This document shows positions 16,556 through 25,288 of a stretch of DNA of 64,000 bases, one piece after another (position 1 is the first letter of the stretch; each line of letters opens with the position of its first letter). The notes below the pieces were generated by a model. The model made no database searches and had not been told where the DNA came from. It saw nothing but the letters and a program-made list of their open reading frames with translations. This DNA is from a bacterium (GTDB lineage: Bacteria > Pseudomonadota > Alphaproteobacteria > Caulobacterales > Caulobacteraceae), in contig JAVBXP010000012.1 of NCBI GenBank assembly GCA_030824495.1, positions 62,001 to 126,000 of the forward strand, read 5' to 3'. The translations under genes and the position numbers were made by a program.

Positions 16556-17833
16556 ATGGTTTGGACGAACAGCAAGGACAGCGCCCTGCGTGAGCGGGCG
16601 CAAGCGGTCATTCCGGGCGGGATGTATGGCCACCAGTCAGTGATGCTGCTGCCCGACGATTACCCCCAGTTCTTCGAGCGCGCCCAGGGCGCCCACCTCT
16701 GGGACGTGGACGGCAACCGCTACATCGACTTCATGTGCGGCTATGGCCCCAACCTGTTCGGCTATGCCCATGCCGAGATCGACCAAGCCTATTTCGACCG
16801 CGCCAAGCTGGGCGACACCATGACCGGCCCTAGCGAAGCCATGGTCCAGCTCGCCGAGGCGATGACCGCACAGGTCACCCATGCCGACTGGGCGATGTTC
16901 TGCAAGAACGGCACGGACGCCACCACCATGGCGATGATGATCGCCCGCAATCACACCAAGAAGAGCACCATCGTGCTGGCCAAGGGCGCCTATCACGGCG
17001 CCGCGCCGTGGTGCACCCCATTGAAGAACGGCACGACCGCGTCGGATCGGGCCAACCAGATCTTTTACGAATACAACAATGTCGAGAGCCTTGAAGCGGC
17101 TGTGCGCGCCGCTGGCGGCGACTTGGCGGCGATCTTCGCCGCTCCCATCAAGCATGACACCTTCATCGATCAGGAGCTGCCAGACCCCGCCTATGCCCGC
17201 CGCGCGCGGGAACTGTGCGACGAGCACGGAGCCCTGCTGATTGTCGATGACGTTCGCGCCGGCTTCCGCCTGGCCCGCGACTGCAGCTGGGCGCTGGTGG
17301 ATGTGAAACCAGACCTGTCCACCTGGGGAAAGGCCATCGCCAACGGCCACCCGATCTCGGCTCTGCTGGGCTCGGAAATCGCCCGGATGGCCGCCGCCAC
17401 CATCTATGTCACCGGATCGTACTGGTTCTCGGCCGCGCCGATGGCCGCGTCGCTGGCGACTCTGAAGCTGATCTCCGGAACCGACTACCTCGAACGCACC
17501 ATCGCGCTGGGCGAGCGCCTGCGCGCCGGGCTCGACGAGTCGGCGACCCGCCATGGCTTCGCACTGCGCCAGACCGGCCCGGCGCAACTGCCGCTCATCA
17601 TGTTCGATGACGATCCCACCTCGGCCAAGGGCTACCTCTGGAACAACGCGCTGCTGAAGCGCGGCGTCTACTTCCACCCCTGGCACAACATGTTCATCTG
17701 CGCGGCGATGACGGAAGCCGACATCGACCACACGCTGACAGCGGCCGACGACGCCTTCAAGGTCGTGAAACAGGCCGGGCCGCTGGAGCCCGTCGCCAAG
17801 CTTGAATTCCTGCACCGGATGGTGGAGGCCTAG
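16556..17833 (+). CDS. Class III aminotransferase, glutamate-1-semialdehyde aminomutase-like
   Basis: A 425-residue PLP enzyme. The catalytic lysine is K259 in STWGKAIANGHPISALLG. The cofactor region CKNGTDATTMAMMIAR and LLIVDDVRAGFR (PLP Asp) are present. The sequence is close to GSA aminomutase-like aminotransferases, but the gene context is catabolic, so it is more likely to deaminate an amine or amino acid of the island's pathway than to act in haem synthesis. It has AGGGG before the ATG at 16556 and an operator palindrome just upstream. A long hairpin follows the gene. Confidence 0.88.
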   Translation: MVWTNSKDSALRERAQAVIPGGMYGHQSVMLLPDDYPQFFERAQGAHLWDVDGNRYIDFMCGYGPNLFGYAHAEIDQAYFDRAKLGDTMTGPSEAMVQLAEAMTAQVTHADWAMFCKNGTDATTMAMMIARNHTKKSTIVLAKGAYHGAAPWCTPLKNGTTASDRANQIFYEYNNVESLEAAVRAAGGDLAAIFAAPIKHDTFIDQELPDPAYARRARELCDEHGALLIVDDVRAGFRLARDCSWALVDVKPDLSTWGKAIANGHPISALLGSEIARMAAATIYVTGSYWFSAAPMAASLATLKLISGTDYLERTIALGERLRAGLDESATRHGFALRQTGPAQLPLIMFDDDPTSAKGYLWNNALLKRGVYFHPWHNMFICAAMTEADIDHTLTAADDAFKVVKQAGPLEPVAKLEFLHRMVEA

Positions 17834-17839
17834 CCGCGC

Positions 17840-17874
17840 GTTCGGCCCGACCGCTCGTCGCGGTTGGGCCGAAC
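17840..17874. terminator. Long GC-rich hairpin between convergent genes
   Basis: A 15 bp stem (17840-17854 with 17860-17874, one G-T pair) with a 5-base loop lies in the gap between the aminotransferase and ridA-like stops. There is no T-run on either side, so it may block transcripts from both directions or mainly protect 3' ends. Confidence 0.5.
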
Positions 17875-17886
17875 CCACGCCGGTTA

Positions 17887-18234
17887 TCAACCGCGCGCGG
17901 CGACCACGATGACCTCGACCTTGTAGTCCGGAGTCGCCAGCTTGGCCTCGCCGGTCGCGCGCGCCGGGGCGTCCTTGCCGTCAACCCAGACGTCCCAGAC
18001 CGCGTTCATTTCGGCGAAGTCGGCCATGTCAGCCAGCCAGATGGTGGCGCTGAGGATCTTGGATTTGTCGCTGCCGGCTTGAGCCAACAGAGCCTCGACC
18101 GAGGCCAGCACGGCCTTGGTTTGCGCCGTCACGCTCTCGCCCGGAGCCCCGACCTGACCAGCCAGATAGACCGTATCGCCATGGATGACGGCCTGGCTCA
18201 TGCGAGGGCCGGAGCCGATGCGTTCGATGCTCAT
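17887..18234 (-). CDS. RidA family protein
   Basis: A 115-residue protein of the YjgF/YER057c/UK114 family. Visible are the N-terminal YLAGQVG strand and the C-terminal ARATGEAKLATPDYKVEVIVVA block with the conserved Arg in PARAT. Family members hydrolyse reactive enamine/imine intermediates formed by PLP enzymes or amino-acid oxidases. Its place between an aminotransferase and a D-amino-acid dehydrogenase fits that role. It is probably co-transcribed after dadA and the racemase, with a 67-base gap to dadA. Confidence 0.9.
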   Translation of the reverse strand: MSIERIGSGPRMSQAVIHGDTVYLAGQVGAPGESVTAQTKAVLASVEALLAQAGSDKSKILSATIWLADMADFAEMNAVWDVWVDGKDAPARATGEAKLATPDYKVEVIVVAARG

Positions 18235-18301
18235 TGGAAGTGTTCCTTGTGGGTGTGTTGAGAGCCAGGTGCGGCCGATCTATATGCTGGCCGCGACAAA
18301 A

Positions 18302-19558
18302 TCATGCGCTGTAGCGCGAGATCGACAGGTCGGACGTGTCGATGGCCGGCGCGGTCCCGCCTATCAGATCGGCGATGACCTGCCCTGAACCGCAGGCCAT
18401 CGTCCAACCGAGCGTGCCGTGCCCGGTGTTGAGAAACAGGTTGTCGATTTTCGTGGCGCCGATGACGGGTGTGCCGTCAGGCGTCATCGGACGGAGGCCC
18501 GACCAAAAGGTCGCATCGCGGGCCGTCCCGGCGCCCGGAAACAGGCTGCCAAGCGAATGCTCGAGCGTGCGCCGCCGTTCGGGGTGAAGGTCGTTGGTAT
18601 AGCCTGAAATCTCCGCCATCCCCCCGACCCGGATGCGGTCGCCCAGCCGAGTGATCGCGATCTTGTAGCTCTCGTCCAGCAGGGTCGAGACCGGAGCCCG
18701 CTCGGCGTCGGCGATCGGCGCCGTGATCGAGTAGCCCTTCACCGGATAGACCGGCAGGCGCAAACCGAGCGGCCTCACCAGCAACGGCGAATAGCTGCCC
18801 AGCGCGACGAGATAGGCGTCCGCCTTTACCTCGCCTCGGCTCGTGGCCACCGCAGAAACGCGGCCCGCCTCCGTCCGCAGGCCGTTGATCGCGGTATCGT
18901 ACTGGAAGTCCACCCCCAGGTCGGCGGCGAGCTTGGCAAGGGCGGTAGTGAACATGAAGCAGTCGCCGGTTTCATCGTTGGGTAGCCGCAAGCCCCCAAC
19001 GAGCGTGTCGCGCGCATTGGCCAATCCAGGCTCGGCGGCGATGCACCCTGCGCGGTCCAGCACCTCGAAGGGTACGCCCCCCGCCCTCAACACCTCGATG
19101 TCCTTGGCCACGCCGTCGAGTTGGTGCTGCGTGCGGAACAGTTGCAGCGTGCCACGCATGCGCTCGTCGTAGCTGATGCCGGTCGCGGCGCGCAGATCGA
19201 TCAGCTGATCGCGGCTGTACTCAGCCAGCCGCACCATCCGCGCCTTGTTCAGCGCGTAGCGCGCCGGCGTGCAGTTGCGCAGCATGGCCAGCAGCCAGCC
19301 GATCATCGCCGGATCAAGCTTCGGCCGCAGGATCAGCGGCGGATGATCCATTAGCAGCCACTTCACCGCCTTGGCTGGAATGCCCGGCGCGGCCCAGGGC
19401 GAGGCGTAGCCCGGCGAAATCTCACCCGCATTGGCGTGACTGGTCTCCAACGCGGCGGCCGGCTGGCGGTCGATCACGCTCACCTCGTGCCCGGCCTTGG
19501 CCAGATAGTAGGCCGAGGTCACTCCGACGACCCCAGCGCCCAGGACTGCGACCTTCAT
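18302..19558 (-). CDS. dadA: D-amino acid dehydrogenase
   Basis: A 418-residue flavoprotein. It has the N-terminal dinucleotide fold [21 protein letters not shown] and then [20 protein letters not shown], and the DadA-type segments [12 protein letters not shown] and [17 protein letters not shown]; it ends with [20 protein letters not shown]. It oxidises D-alanine and other D-amino acids to keto acids at the membrane, passing electrons to quinone. It overlaps the racemase stop by four bases (ATGA), forming the classic racemase-dehydrogenase pair for L-alanine breakdown. Confidence 0.93.
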   Translation of the reverse strand: MKVAVLGAGVVGVTSAYYLAKAGHEVSVIDRQPAAALETSHANAGEISPGYASPWAAPGIPAKAVKWLLMDHPPLILRPKLDPAMIGWLLAMLRNCTPARYALNKARMVRLAEYSRDQLIDLRAATGISYDERMRGTLQLFRTQHQLDGVAKDIEVLRAGGVPFEVLDRAGCIAAEPGLANARDTLVGGLRLPNDETGDCFMFTTALAKLAADLGVDFQYDTAINGLRTEAGRVSAVATSRGEVKADAYLVALGSYSPLLVRPLGLRLPVYPVKGYSITAPIADAERAPVSTLLDESYKIAITRLGDRIRVGGMAEISGYTNDLHPERRRTLEHSLGSLFPGAGTARDATFWSGLRPMTPDGTPVIGATKIDNLFLNTGHGTLGWTMACGSGQVIADLIGGTAPAIDTSDLSISRYSA

Positions 19559-20703
19559 GCGACGACTTCCAATGGAGGATGAACCGTCTCACCGACATAG
19601 GTGCGCCGATAGCGGCGTCCGAGGTTGGTGAGGATCTCGTAGGTGATCGTGTCGGCGTCGGCCGCCACGTCTTCCAGGGTCTGATGCGGGCCGATCAGCT
19701 CGACAGTGTCGCCAGGCGTCAAAGCGCCATTGGCCAACGCCGTCACATCCAGGGTCATGCTGTCCATCGACACACGGCCAATGATCGGCAAGCGAACGCC
19801 CTTGAAGTAGGCCGCCCCGCGACCGCCCAGGCGGCGCGGCCAGCCGTCGGCGTAACCGACGGCCACCGTCGCGATCTGCGTGTTCCGGCTCGCCGTGAAG
19901 GTCAGACCATAGCCGACGCCGGTTCCGGGCTGGACGGTTCGGACCTGGATGACGCGAGCATCGAGGCGGGCCGCCTGCTGCATCAGGCTGGCCATCCCCT
20001 CGAACGGACCCGCGCCGTAGAGCGCCAGGCCAGCGCGAACGAGGTCGCCGTGGAAGGCTGGACCAACAAAGCTGCCTGCAGAGTTGGCGAGCGAGCGCGG
20101 CGCTGGCGGCAGCAGCCCAGCCAAGGCCTCGAACCGCGCCAGTTGCTCCTGGTTCGCCAGGGCTCCTGGCATGTCGGCGCAAGCAAGGTGGCTCATCACC
20201 AGCTTGATCTCGACCTGATCAAAAAAGGCGGGGACTTCGCCCAAGCGCGCCACATCCTCCGGCGAAAGCCCCAGCCGCGACATGCAGGTGTCAATCTGCA
20301 ACACGGCCGGCGACCGGCGCTGCTGACGGACAGCTAGGTCGCGCCAAGCCATCGCCTGCTCCCAGGAGTTCAAGACCGGCAGCACACCGGCTGCAGCGCA
20401 CGCCGCCTCTGCGCCGGGCGGCAATCCGTTCAGCACATAGAGATGTGCATCGGCGGGCAAAAACGGCTTCAGCTCCAGCGCCTCGGCAAGATGGGCGACA
20501 AAGAAGTCGCGGCAGTCCTCAGCAACAAGAGCCTGCACGACCGCAACCGCCCCCAGTCCATAGGCGTCGGCCTTGACCACCGCGGCGACGCGCGCAGGCG
20601 CAACCCGGGCCGCGATGACTGCATAATTCGTCCGGATGGCGGCCAGGTCGATGGTGAGATGACCGCCCTCATATGTCGCGATCTCCCAACTTTCTCGAAC
20701 CAT
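19555..20703 (-). CDS. alr: Alanine racemase, probably catabolic
   Basis: A 382-residue PLP racemase with catalytic lysine K44 in [12 protein letters not shown], the [10 protein letters not shown] segment in the C-terminal part and [11 protein letters not shown] near the end. The start at 20703 is set by the family N-terminus ([13 protein letters not shown]); a reading from 20985 would run across the divergent regulator gene and the TTCGAA box region. It is the first gene of the alr-dadA operon and is divergent from an Lrp/AsnC regulator, the usual control of dadAX-type operons. The link to dadA suggests the DadX role; a cell-wall role cannot be excluded. Confidence 0.93.
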   Translation of the reverse strand: MVRESWEIATYEGGHLTIDLAAIRTNYAVIAARVAPARVAAVVKADAYGLGAVAVVQALVAEDCRDFFVAHLAEALELKPFLPADAHLYVLNGLPPGAEAACAAAGVLPVLNSWEQAMAWRDLAVRQQRRSPAVLQIDTCMSRLGLSPEDVARLGEVPAFFDQVEIKLVMSHLACADMPGALANQEQLARFEALAGLLPPAPRSLANSAGSFVGPAFHGDLVRAGLALYGAGPFEGMASLMQQAARLDARVIQVRTVQPGTGVGYGLTFTASRNTQIATVAVGYADGWPRRLGGRGAAYFKGVRLPIIGRVSMDSMTLDVTALANGALTPGDTVELIGPHQTLEDVAADADTITYEILTNLGRRYRRTYVGETVHPPLEVVA

Positions 20704-20742
20704 GTCGCCGCTCCGCACCGCTGACGTTGGAGCACGACGATA

Positions 20743-20830
20743 TTCGAAGACTATTCGAACTATCTGCCTTGTTGCCGCAGATTCCCCCAGTTTTTCCGCA
20801 CAATTCGAACATTTCACAATATCATTCGAA
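20743..20830. promoter_or_regulatory. Four phased TTCGAA boxes between alr and the Lrp gene
   Basis: TTCGAA occurs at 20743, 20754, 20804 and 20825. The spacings are 11, 50 and 21 bases, so the boxes are close to whole helical turns, as expected for an Lrp/AsnC octamer wrapping DNA. They fill the gap between the two divergent starts and reach to 4 bases before the regulator's ATG, which would allow autoregulation. Confidence 0.6.
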
Positions 20831-20833
20831 CTT

Positions 20834-21319
20834 ATGACAACCGCCATCGACAGCCTTGACCGCAGCTTGATCCGCTTGCTTCGCCTCAATGGAAGAAGAC
20901 CCAACAGCGAGCTTGCAGCCGAGGTCGGGCTTTCCCCGTCTGCCTGCCTGAGACGCATTCGAATCCTGGAAGAGCGCGGCGTCATCCAGGGCTACACAGC
21001 CATCATCGCTGGCCCCGCGGAGGACGGTGGAATCATCGCCATAGTTCGGCTCACGCTCGAAAAGCAGACCGAAGAGTACTTGAAGCGCTTCGAAGCTGCG
21101 GTGCGGGAGCATCCAGAGATCGAGGAGTGTTTCCTGATGACCGGCGACGCCGACTACATCCTTCGCGCCTCAGCCGCGAGCGCGGCGGCCTACGAAGCCA
21201 TCCACACCAACATCCTTTCGCGCCTGCCAGGGGTCGCCCGCATCCATTCCAGTTTTGCGATGCGAAACGTGCTTCAGCAGCGGCCGGCGCGGAAGATGGC
21301 TCACGCACGTCGTGGCTAG
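20834..21319 (+). CDS. Lrp/AsnC family transcriptional regulator
   Basis: A 161-residue regulator with the N-terminal HTH (LDRSLIRLLRLNGRRPNSEL then AEVGLSPSACLRRIRILEE) and a C-terminal RAM domain ending in the PGVARIHSSFAMR block. It is likely to sense alanine and to control the divergent alr-dadA operon. The start at 20834 has no good Shine-Dalgarno sequence; the family N-terminus decides it, and the longer reading from 20702 would cover the operator boxes. Confidence 0.92.
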   Translation: MTTAIDSLDRSLIRLLRLNGRRPNSELAAEVGLSPSACLRRIRILEERGVIQGYTAIIAGPAEDGGIIAIVRLTLEKQTEEYLKRFEAAVREHPEIEECFLMTGDADYILRASAASAAAYEAIHTNILSRLPGVARIHSSFAMRNVLQQRPARKMAHARRG

Positions 21320-21526
21320 GCCTACCAGCCGGCCCACGGCCGGGCCGGATGAGCGCCATTTAACCGAATGAGGCCGTCCATACGAGGGCGTGCGGGCGCG
21401 CTGTGATCGCAGAGCAACCCATCAAATGGCGCCTGCTTGCCGCGACGTGAATCTTGTCGTCGCCGACACGGCTCCTAAAAGGAAAAGACTGAATCACAAA
21501 CGCACTAGTCTGGAAGCGAGATCGAC

Positions 21527-22738
21527 ATGGCGGACACTGCTGGCGGCCTCGAGCTTGAGACATTCCGCACCGAGGCTAAGGACTGGCTGGAAGCGAACTT
21601 CCCGGCCTCCCTGCGCGGCCGTCCTGGCGTGGCTTCGGCGCTGATGGATGGCCTGGTTCCCGAGGGCGACCTCCTGGCCTGGAAACAGGCGATGGGCGCC
21701 CGGGGCTGGGGAACGCCGACTTGGCCGGCCGAGTACGGTGGTGGGGGCCTCTCGCCGCAAAAGGCGCGCGTGCTGCAACAGGAAATGGCCCGGATCGGCG
21801 CCTTCAATCCGCTGACGCACGGCATGGGCGTGACCATGATCGGCCCGACGATCCTCGACTATGGGACCGAGGAACAGAAGCGCCAGCACATCCCGCCGAT
21901 CGTGCGCGGCGACGTCCGCTGGTGCGTCGGCTACTCCGAACCCAATGCCGGTTCCGACCTCGCTTCGCTACAGATGAAGTGCGAGGACGCCGGCGACCAC
22001 TGGGTGATTACCGGCCAGAAGACGTGGACCTCAGGCGCCCAGTATTCCGACTGGTGCGGCGCTCTGGTCCGCACCGACCCGACCGCGAAAAAGCATGACG
22101 GCATCAGCTTCATGCTGATCGACATGCATCAGCCGGCCATCGAAACCCGCCCCATCGCGCTGATCGCCGGCGCCTCGCCGTTCTGCGAGACCTTCTTCAC
22201 CGAGGCGAAGGCCGCCAAGGACGGGCTGCTCGGTAAGCTCAACGGCGGCTGGACGGTGGGTAAGCGGCTGCTGCAGCACGAGCGCGCCAGCCAGACCGGC
22301 GGCTCGACTGGCCCCAAGCCCCAGGCGCTGCAAGACGTCGCAAAGCGCTATGTCGAGCTCGACGCCGATGGGCGCATCGCCGACACCGATCTGCGCACCC
22401 GCCTGACCAAACACCTGATGGACGCCAAGGTCCACGGCCTGACCCTGGCCCGGGTGGCGGCGGAATCGAAGGACGCCTCGGGCGCCACCACGACCGCCTC
22501 TATCTTGAAGAACTCCGCCACCAACGTCGCCCAGACACGGGCGGAGCTGACTCTGGAAATCATGGGGCACCAGGGATTAGGCTGGGAGGGCGAGACCTTC
22601 GCCCCGGAGGAAATCGAAAGCGTGCGCAGCTGGCTCGGCGGCAAGGCGATGTCGATCTATGGCGGCTCGGTCGAGATCCAGAACAACATCATCTCCAAGC
22701 GCATCCTGGGCCTGCCCGACACCACTCAGTCGAGCTAA
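21527..22738 (+). CDS. Acyl-CoA dehydrogenase family protein
   Basis: A 403-residue acyl-CoA dehydrogenase with the full domain layout: helical N-terminal part, WCVGYSEPNAGSDLASLQ in the middle and IYGGSVEIQNNIISKRILGL at the end. It is monocistronic by position, between the Lrp gene and the convergent exopolysaccharide locus. It is closer in style to the dehydrogenase at 2053-3255 than to that at 824-1969. The substrate is unknown. Confidence 0.9.
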   Translation: MADTAGGLELETFRTEAKDWLEANFPASLRGRPGVASALMDGLVPEGDLLAWKQAMGARGWGTPTWPAEYGGGGLSPQKARVLQQEMARIGAFNPLTHGMGVTMIGPTILDYGTEEQKRQHIPPIVRGDVRWCVGYSEPNAGSDLASLQMKCEDAGDHWVITGQKTWTSGAQYSDWCGALVRTDPTAKKHDGISFMLIDMHQPAIETRPIALIAGASPFCETFFTEAKAAKDGLLGKLNGGWTVGKRLLQHERASQTGGSTGPKPQALQDVAKRYVELDADGRIADTDLRTRLTKHLMDAKVHGLTLARVAAESKDASGATTTASILKNSATNVAQTRAELTLEIMGHQGLGWEGETFAPEEIESVRSWLGGKAMSIYGGSVEIQNNIISKRILGLPDTTQSS

Positions 22739-22854
22739 AGCCCGTCGGCGCGGCGCTTGGCGGAAGAGCTCAGGACGACGACGAGGTCCGAGGCCGCGGC
22801 GTTTTCTTGGGGTGCTCGGGGCGGCTGGCGCCGACGACCGCGGAAACCAAAGCA

Positions 22855-25119
22855 TCACCTCCGCCAAGCTAGCGCGATCCGCCCTCCGTCGAGGATCCCT
22901 TTACGGTCCACCGACACCCCAAAGCGCGCCAGAAGCTCACGTCCCTCGGTAATCGCGCCGGCTGCGTCATAGGCCGTGGCGACCGGCCGCAAATGGCCAA
23001 TCGGCGTGGCGTCGACGATACCCATCCGCCAGCCCATCTGCTGCGCCACCGCCGCCCAGTAGACGTCGATGCCGTAGCACCAGCGCGACGGCGGGAAGGG
23101 AATCAAGTCGGCGAAGGTTTCGCGCCGAAACGCCGTCAGCGGACCGATCTCGACAAAGCGGGTCTCGCGAACCAGCGCGCCCCAGCGGCGATGAGTGAGC
23201 CCGAAGTTCGCGTAGGAATCGAACCGATGCGCCGGCTGGGCGATCGACAGTCCTGCCGCCTCGCTGGCGGCGATGAAATCGTCGAGAAAGCCCGGCTCGA
23301 AGGCGATGTCGTCATCGGCGATGATCAGCCAGTCGAAACTGTCCAAGGGGGCCGGCGCGGCGGCGATCGCCACATCCGCATTCGCGAACTTGCCGCGATC
23401 CCCCATCGGCGTGATCGATACGCTGGCGCGATGGCGACCCAGCTTCAGCCGTTCAGCCACCCTCGCCATGTCGCCGGGCCGACTTGGCGACTCGACGCCG
23501 ACGATCAACACATCGCGCGCCGCCCCGCTGGCCGCATCATGCCGCAGACGCGCGAGCGCCTGGCTTGAGGCGAGCCTGGAGTCGTAGATGCGGTCGAGCA
23601 GTCGGGCCAACCGCGGGTAGCGCTGCTTGTACTGCCGCGCCAACCCGCGCGTGGAGGTGAAGAAGTCGGGGTCCGGCTGCGAGGGACGTCGAGCCAGCCT
23701 GCGCGCCGCCTTGGATATCTCGTCATGCAGCGGATGGCGCAGCCGCCGCAGGGCGACCAACCATAGACCGACGCCGAGAACGACCACCATGCCGATATAG
23801 GGCGCAGGCGTGGTTGGGGAGCCGCGAAACACAGCCATCAGCATCATCGCCGGCGCGATCGCCGCCAGGGTGGCCAAGGCGCTGCTACGGTAGATCGGCA
23901 CGAGATCGGCGCGGCTGGCGCCGGTCATACGCTCCAGATGCGGGCGGTAGAGAAAGTAGGAAAAGAGCGCGTCGCCGATCTTGCTCGCCGCGGCGGTGGA
24001 CAGGCTGACGAAGCTGCCGGCGGTGAAGAGCGCCAACCCCACCCCCGAGCGCACGAACTCGATCTTCGCCTGGCGGTCAGTCTCTTTCGAAACCACGAAA
24101 ACCTGCCAGGTCATGGTGATCGAAACCAGCACCATGCCCGCGATCGAAAGCATGGTGAGCGGTAAGGCCGCTCCGATCCACTGGGGACCATAGACAATCT
24201 GAATGAAGGGGCCAGATAGAATGGCCAAGCCAGCGAAGCCGGGCCAGAGAATGGCCGTCATCAAGGCCACGACCCGCAGATATCGCTCCCGCAACGGTAT
24301 GCCTCGCCGGGCCAGGTCGGCGAAGTCGACCAGCAGTATCCTCGCCATGACGATGTGGATGTTGTTCCAAAGCAAATTGAACATCGACGAGGCCCGGGAA
24401 TAGAGCCCCAGCGCAGCAAGATCGATGATCCGCCCGAGCAGGATTTCGGCCAGCCGATCGGCCAGATTGTTCACGCCCGAAATCGCCAGCATCTGGCCGC
24501 CGAACCGGCTGACGGCCCGCCACTCCTTCAGCGAGACCCGGAAACTGACATGTCGCGCGGCCAGGATGCTGAGCGCCAAGGCGTTGAACGCCGCGCCGGC
24601 CAGTTGCCCCCAGGCCAGGCTCATATAGCTGAAGCCCCTGAAGGCGAGCAGGACGGTGATCGTTGTGGCGAGGGCCGAGCGGACCGTCTTCACCAGCGCG
24701 AGCGTCTTGAAGTCGCCCTCCCGTTCCAACCGGCTCGCCGGCAGGAACTCGACGATCGCAATGAGTGGCTGGAGGGCCAGCACCAGCAGGACTCGTCGCA
24801 CGCCGTCCTCGTGCAGCAACGCCGCGCCGAACAGGCCAAGGCCAGAAATGGCCGCCGCCAGCAGCAGGCCCAGCAACGCATTGATCGTGAACGCCGTAGC
24901 CGCGAGGCTGGGCTCCAGGCGCGTCTCGCGGACGATCAGACTACCCAGGCCGAACGCCTGAACGAGGGCCAGCAAGGCGACCATGGCCAGGGCGATAGCG
25001 AAGACGCCCATGTCATGGGGACTGAGCAGCCGGGCGAGGATGATCGAGCCGCCGAATTGGAGGGCGAAATAGCTTCCCTGAGCCGCCGCCATCCAAGCGA
25101 CCGAGCGTCGCGCCGACAT
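22855..25119 (-). CDS. Wzx-type flippase fused to a glycosyltransferase-like domain
   Basis: A 754-residue protein of two parts. Residues 1 to about 450 form an oligosaccharide flippase of the WzxC/MOP type with many membrane helices (MAAAQGSYFALQFGGSIILA, LGRIIDLAALGLYSRASS). After a basic linker, residues from about 533 form a GT-A-like nucleotide-sugar domain: RDVLIVGVESPSRPGD, an acidic metal-binding motif IIADDDIAFEP near 600, and a C-terminal part with GIDVYWAAVAQQMGWRMGIV. The two parts are in one open frame with no sign of a frameshift. AGGAGG precedes the start. It could add a sugar and flip the unit, or the second domain could be regulatory. Confidence 0.85.
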   Translation of the reverse strand: MSARRSVAWMAAAQGSYFALQFGGSIILARLLSPHDMGVFAIALAMVALLALVQAFGLGSLIVRETRLEPSLAATAFTINALLGLLLAAAISGLGLFGAALLHEDGVRRVLLVLALQPLIAIVEFLPASRLEREGDFKTLALVKTVRSALATTITVLLAFRGFSYMSLAWGQLAGAAFNALALSILAARHVSFRVSLKEWRAVSRFGGQMLAISGVNNLADRLAEILLGRIIDLAALGLYSRASSMFNLLWNNIHIVMARILLVDFADLARRGIPLRERYLRVVALMTAILWPGFAGLAILSGPFIQIVYGPQWIGAALPLTMLSIAGMVLVSITMTWQVFVVSKETDRQAKIEFVRSGVGLALFTAGSFVSLSTAAASKIGDALFSYFLYRPHLERMTGASRADLVPIYRSSALATLAAIAPAMMLMAVFRGSPTTPAPYIGMVVVLGVGLWLVALRRLRHPLHDEISKAARRLARRPSQPDPDFFTSTRGLARQYKQRYPRLARLLDRIYDSRLASSQALARLRHDAASGAARDVLIVGVESPSRPGDMARVAERLKLGRHRASVSITPMGDRGKFANADVAIAAAPAPLDSFDWLIIADDDIAFEPGFLDDFIAASEAAGLSIAQPAHRFDSYANFGLTHRRWGALVRETRFVEIGPLTAFRRETFADLIPFPPSRWCYGIDVYWAAVAQQMGWRMGIVDATPIGHLRPVATAYDAAGAITEGRELLARFGVSVDRKGILDGGRIALAWRR

Positions 25120-25288
25120 CGTCCGCCTCCTGGAGGGCGTTCCCCGATCCTCAGCCAGTTAACCACATACCGGCGTTACAATCGGTCGGACGATACAACC
25201 GAAACAACAAGGCGCGGCGCGACGTTACGAGCCACCTCGTGCAAATTGCCCAAAGGGAAGGCGCCCCGCCGCAAGGGCTCAAGAATTG

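Noticed and set aside
21320..21360. Hairpin after the Lrp gene (CCGGCCC with GGGCCGG)
   Set aside because: A 7 bp stem with no T-run in a GC-rich gap is expected by chance.
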